NCBI GenBank assembly: GCA_025451135.1
Contig: JANWKW010000165.1
Span: 1 to 14,975 of the forward strand
From: Vulcanimicrobiia bacterium
Lineage (GTDB): Bacteria; Vulcanimicrobiota; Vulcanimicrobiia; Vulcanimicrobiales; Vulcanimicrobiaceae
Direction of reading: 5' to 3'
DNA: 14,975 nucleotides
Positions 14,050 through 14,975 of this stretch are shown one piece after another. The position numbers were made by a program, and so were the translations under genes. Position 1 is the stretch's first letter, and each line of letters starts with the position of its first letter. The notes below the pieces were generated by a model. It worked only from the letters and a program-made list of their open reading frames with translations. It was not told where the DNA came from and did no database searches.

Positions 14050-14592
14050 CTACGTGGGCGTGAAGAACGCGAGAGCGACATCGCCATAGACTTCTTCGCG
14101 AACGCCGCGATACCCCGGCACGTCCGGAAGAATCGTGCGCGCCGCGTGCTCGTAGATCACCAGCGCATCGGGCGCCAACAGGCCGCGTTCCAAGAGCAGC
14201 CGGAACATGGTATGCGGCAGTTCGTCGGCATACGGCGGGTCGGCGTAGACGATATCGAACGGCCCCTCGATCCGGTAGAGCGCCCGGTCGACCGGAGCGG
14301 CCACGACCGTCACGGTCTTCTTGACGCCCAGCTCCTCGACGGCCTCGGCGATGGCGTGAGCCGTTTCGCGATGGGCTTCGACGCAGACCACCCGGGCAGC
14401 GCCCCGCGAGGCCGCCTCGAAGCCGATCGCCCCCGTCCCCGCGTAGAGGTCGAGGAACGCGGACCCTTCGATCCGCGGAGCGAGGATCGAGAAGAGCGAT
14501 TCTTTGACGCGGCCGGGGGTCGGCCGGACGGCCATCCCCTTGGGCGACTTCAATTTGCGGCTGTTGAGCTGACCGCCGGTGATCTTGGGCAT
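14050..14592 (-). CDS. rsmD: 16S rRNA (guanine966-N2)-methyltransferase
   Basis: Encodes 180 residues, full length. RsmD methylates N2 of G966 in 16S rRNA of the small subunit, using S-adenosylmethionine. The N-terminus carries ITGGQLNSRKL and the family segment RPTPGRVKESLFSIL (23-37). The SAM-binding glycine loop is LDLYAGTGAIGFEAASRGA (48-65), with E72 in VCVEAHRE as the ribose-binding acid. The N-methyltransferase catalytic motif DPPY is at 118-121. The ATG at 14592 has AAGGA about seven bases upstream and is nine bases after the stop of the HAD gene. The coaD gene follows after five bases, so the block is almost certainly co-transcribed. Confidence 0.96.
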   Translation of the reverse strand: MPKITGGQLNSRKLKSPKGMAVRPTPGRVKESLFSILAPRIEGSAFLDLYAGTGAIGFEAASRGAARVVCVEAHRETAHAIAEAVEELGVKKTVTVVAAPVDRALYRIEGPFDIVYADPPYADELPHTMFRLLLERGLLAPDALVIYEHAARTILPDVPGYRGVREEVYGDVALAFFTPT

Positions 14593-14601
14593 GGGATTTC
14601 C

Positions 14602-14975
14602 TTAGTTGGCTACGATTGCAGGCAAGTCCCCGAGCGCGCCGATCCGCCGGGTCGGCGGGGGGCAGCCGGGCGGATAGCTCCGGCCTTCGGCATCCAGCCA
14701 GACGGCCTGCATGCCGGCGGCCAGCGCACCCGCGATATCGATAGCGGGATCGTCGCCGACGTACCAGATCGCCCCGGCCGGCAGCCCCAGCGTCTCCGCC
14801 AGGGCCGCGAACGCGCGCGGATCGGGCTTCTGCGCGCCGATCCCGGCGCTCGTGAGGACCGGGCCGTCGAATCCGACCCGCCGCGCCTTGGCGGTCTGGA
14901 GCGGATCCCAGCCATTGGTGAGCATCGCGAGCTGCACGCCGGCGGCGGCCAGCGCCTGCAGCGTCCGGCGGGCGC
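14602..14975 (-). CDS. HAD-superfamily hydrolase, 5' end outside the window
   Basis: The last 124 residues of a haloacid-dehalogenase-fold phosphatase; the start and the nucleophile motif (DxD) lie beyond the right edge. Visible motifs are motif II in LAMLTNGWDP, motif III lysine in GAQKPDPRAFAALAETLG, and motif IV in IWYVGDDPAIDIAGALAAGM. WLDAEGRSYPPG then leads to the C-terminus. The order and spacing match the HAD-IA type, which hydrolyses small phosphomonoesters; the substrate is not readable from this part. The frame continues open to 14975. It ends nine bases before rsmD and is probably the most upstream visible gene of the rsmD-coaD operon. Confidence 0.9.
   Translation of the reverse strand, partial: ARRTLQALAAAGVQLAMLTNGWDPLQTAKARRVGFDGPVLTSAGIGAQKPDPRAFAALAETLGLPAGAIWYVGDDPAIDIAGALAAGMQAVWLDAEGRSYPPGCPPPTRRIGALGDLPAIVAN

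Overview
The window is a gene-dense, GC-rich stretch of bacterial chromosome. I see 18 protein-coding genes, two of them cut by the window edges. I see no RNA genes, mobile elements, CRISPR arrays or sizeable repeats. Most genes are recognisable housekeeping or metabolic families. GTG (and probably one TTG) starts are common, and genes are separated by a few bases or overlap. The gene set fits a deep-branching high-GC bacterium of the Terrabacteria type, such as an Eremiobacterota-like or Firmicutes-related lineage. The main hint is the HAD / rsmD / coaD / coiled-coil / PDZ-Lon-like protease order, known from Firmicutes and relatives. This placement is inference only.

Layout. Positions 1-180 (+) hold the end of an unidentified gene. 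Positions 182-2596 (-) are a three-gene unit reading phoU, a class V PLP-dependent enzyme, then a small beta-rich protein of unknown function. A convincing sigma70-type promoter precedes phoU, and the last two genes are joined by a GTGA stop/start overlap. Positions 2719-5307 (+) hold a 3-hydroxybutyryl-CoA dehydrogenase overlapping an enoyl-CoA hydratase, then a secreted protein of unknown function. Positions 5312-8122 (-) read acetyl-CoA acetyltransferase, a TlpA/ResA-like thioredoxin, then an adenosine-deaminase family enzyme.

Positions 8183-9130 (+) encode a Crp/Fnr-type regulator with an extra N-terminal DUF2249 domain, divergent from the thiolase. Positions 9134-14975 (-) form a long same-strand block. 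In transcription order it holds a HAD phosphatase (cut), rsmD, coaD, a DivIVA/ATPase-b-like coiled-coil protein, a PDZ plus Lon-type serine protease, a secreted carboxypeptidase-regulatory-like protein, a large GT-C-like membrane protein, and a secreted YbjN-like protein.

Function. Thiolase, hydroxyacyl-CoA dehydrogenase and crotonase together cover acetyl-CoA to crotonyl-CoA in either direction (C4 acyl-CoA, polyhydroxybutyrate or beta-oxidation metabolism). The adjacent DUF2249-Crp protein is the obvious candidate regulator. The rsmD to PDZ-protease block links ribosome maturation, CoA synthesis and envelope proteolysis, and is probably one operon. The most unusual items are the DUF2249-Crp fusion, with a degenerate cyclic-nucleotide pocket and no FNR-like cysteines, and the uncharacterised coiled-coil protein next to coaD.
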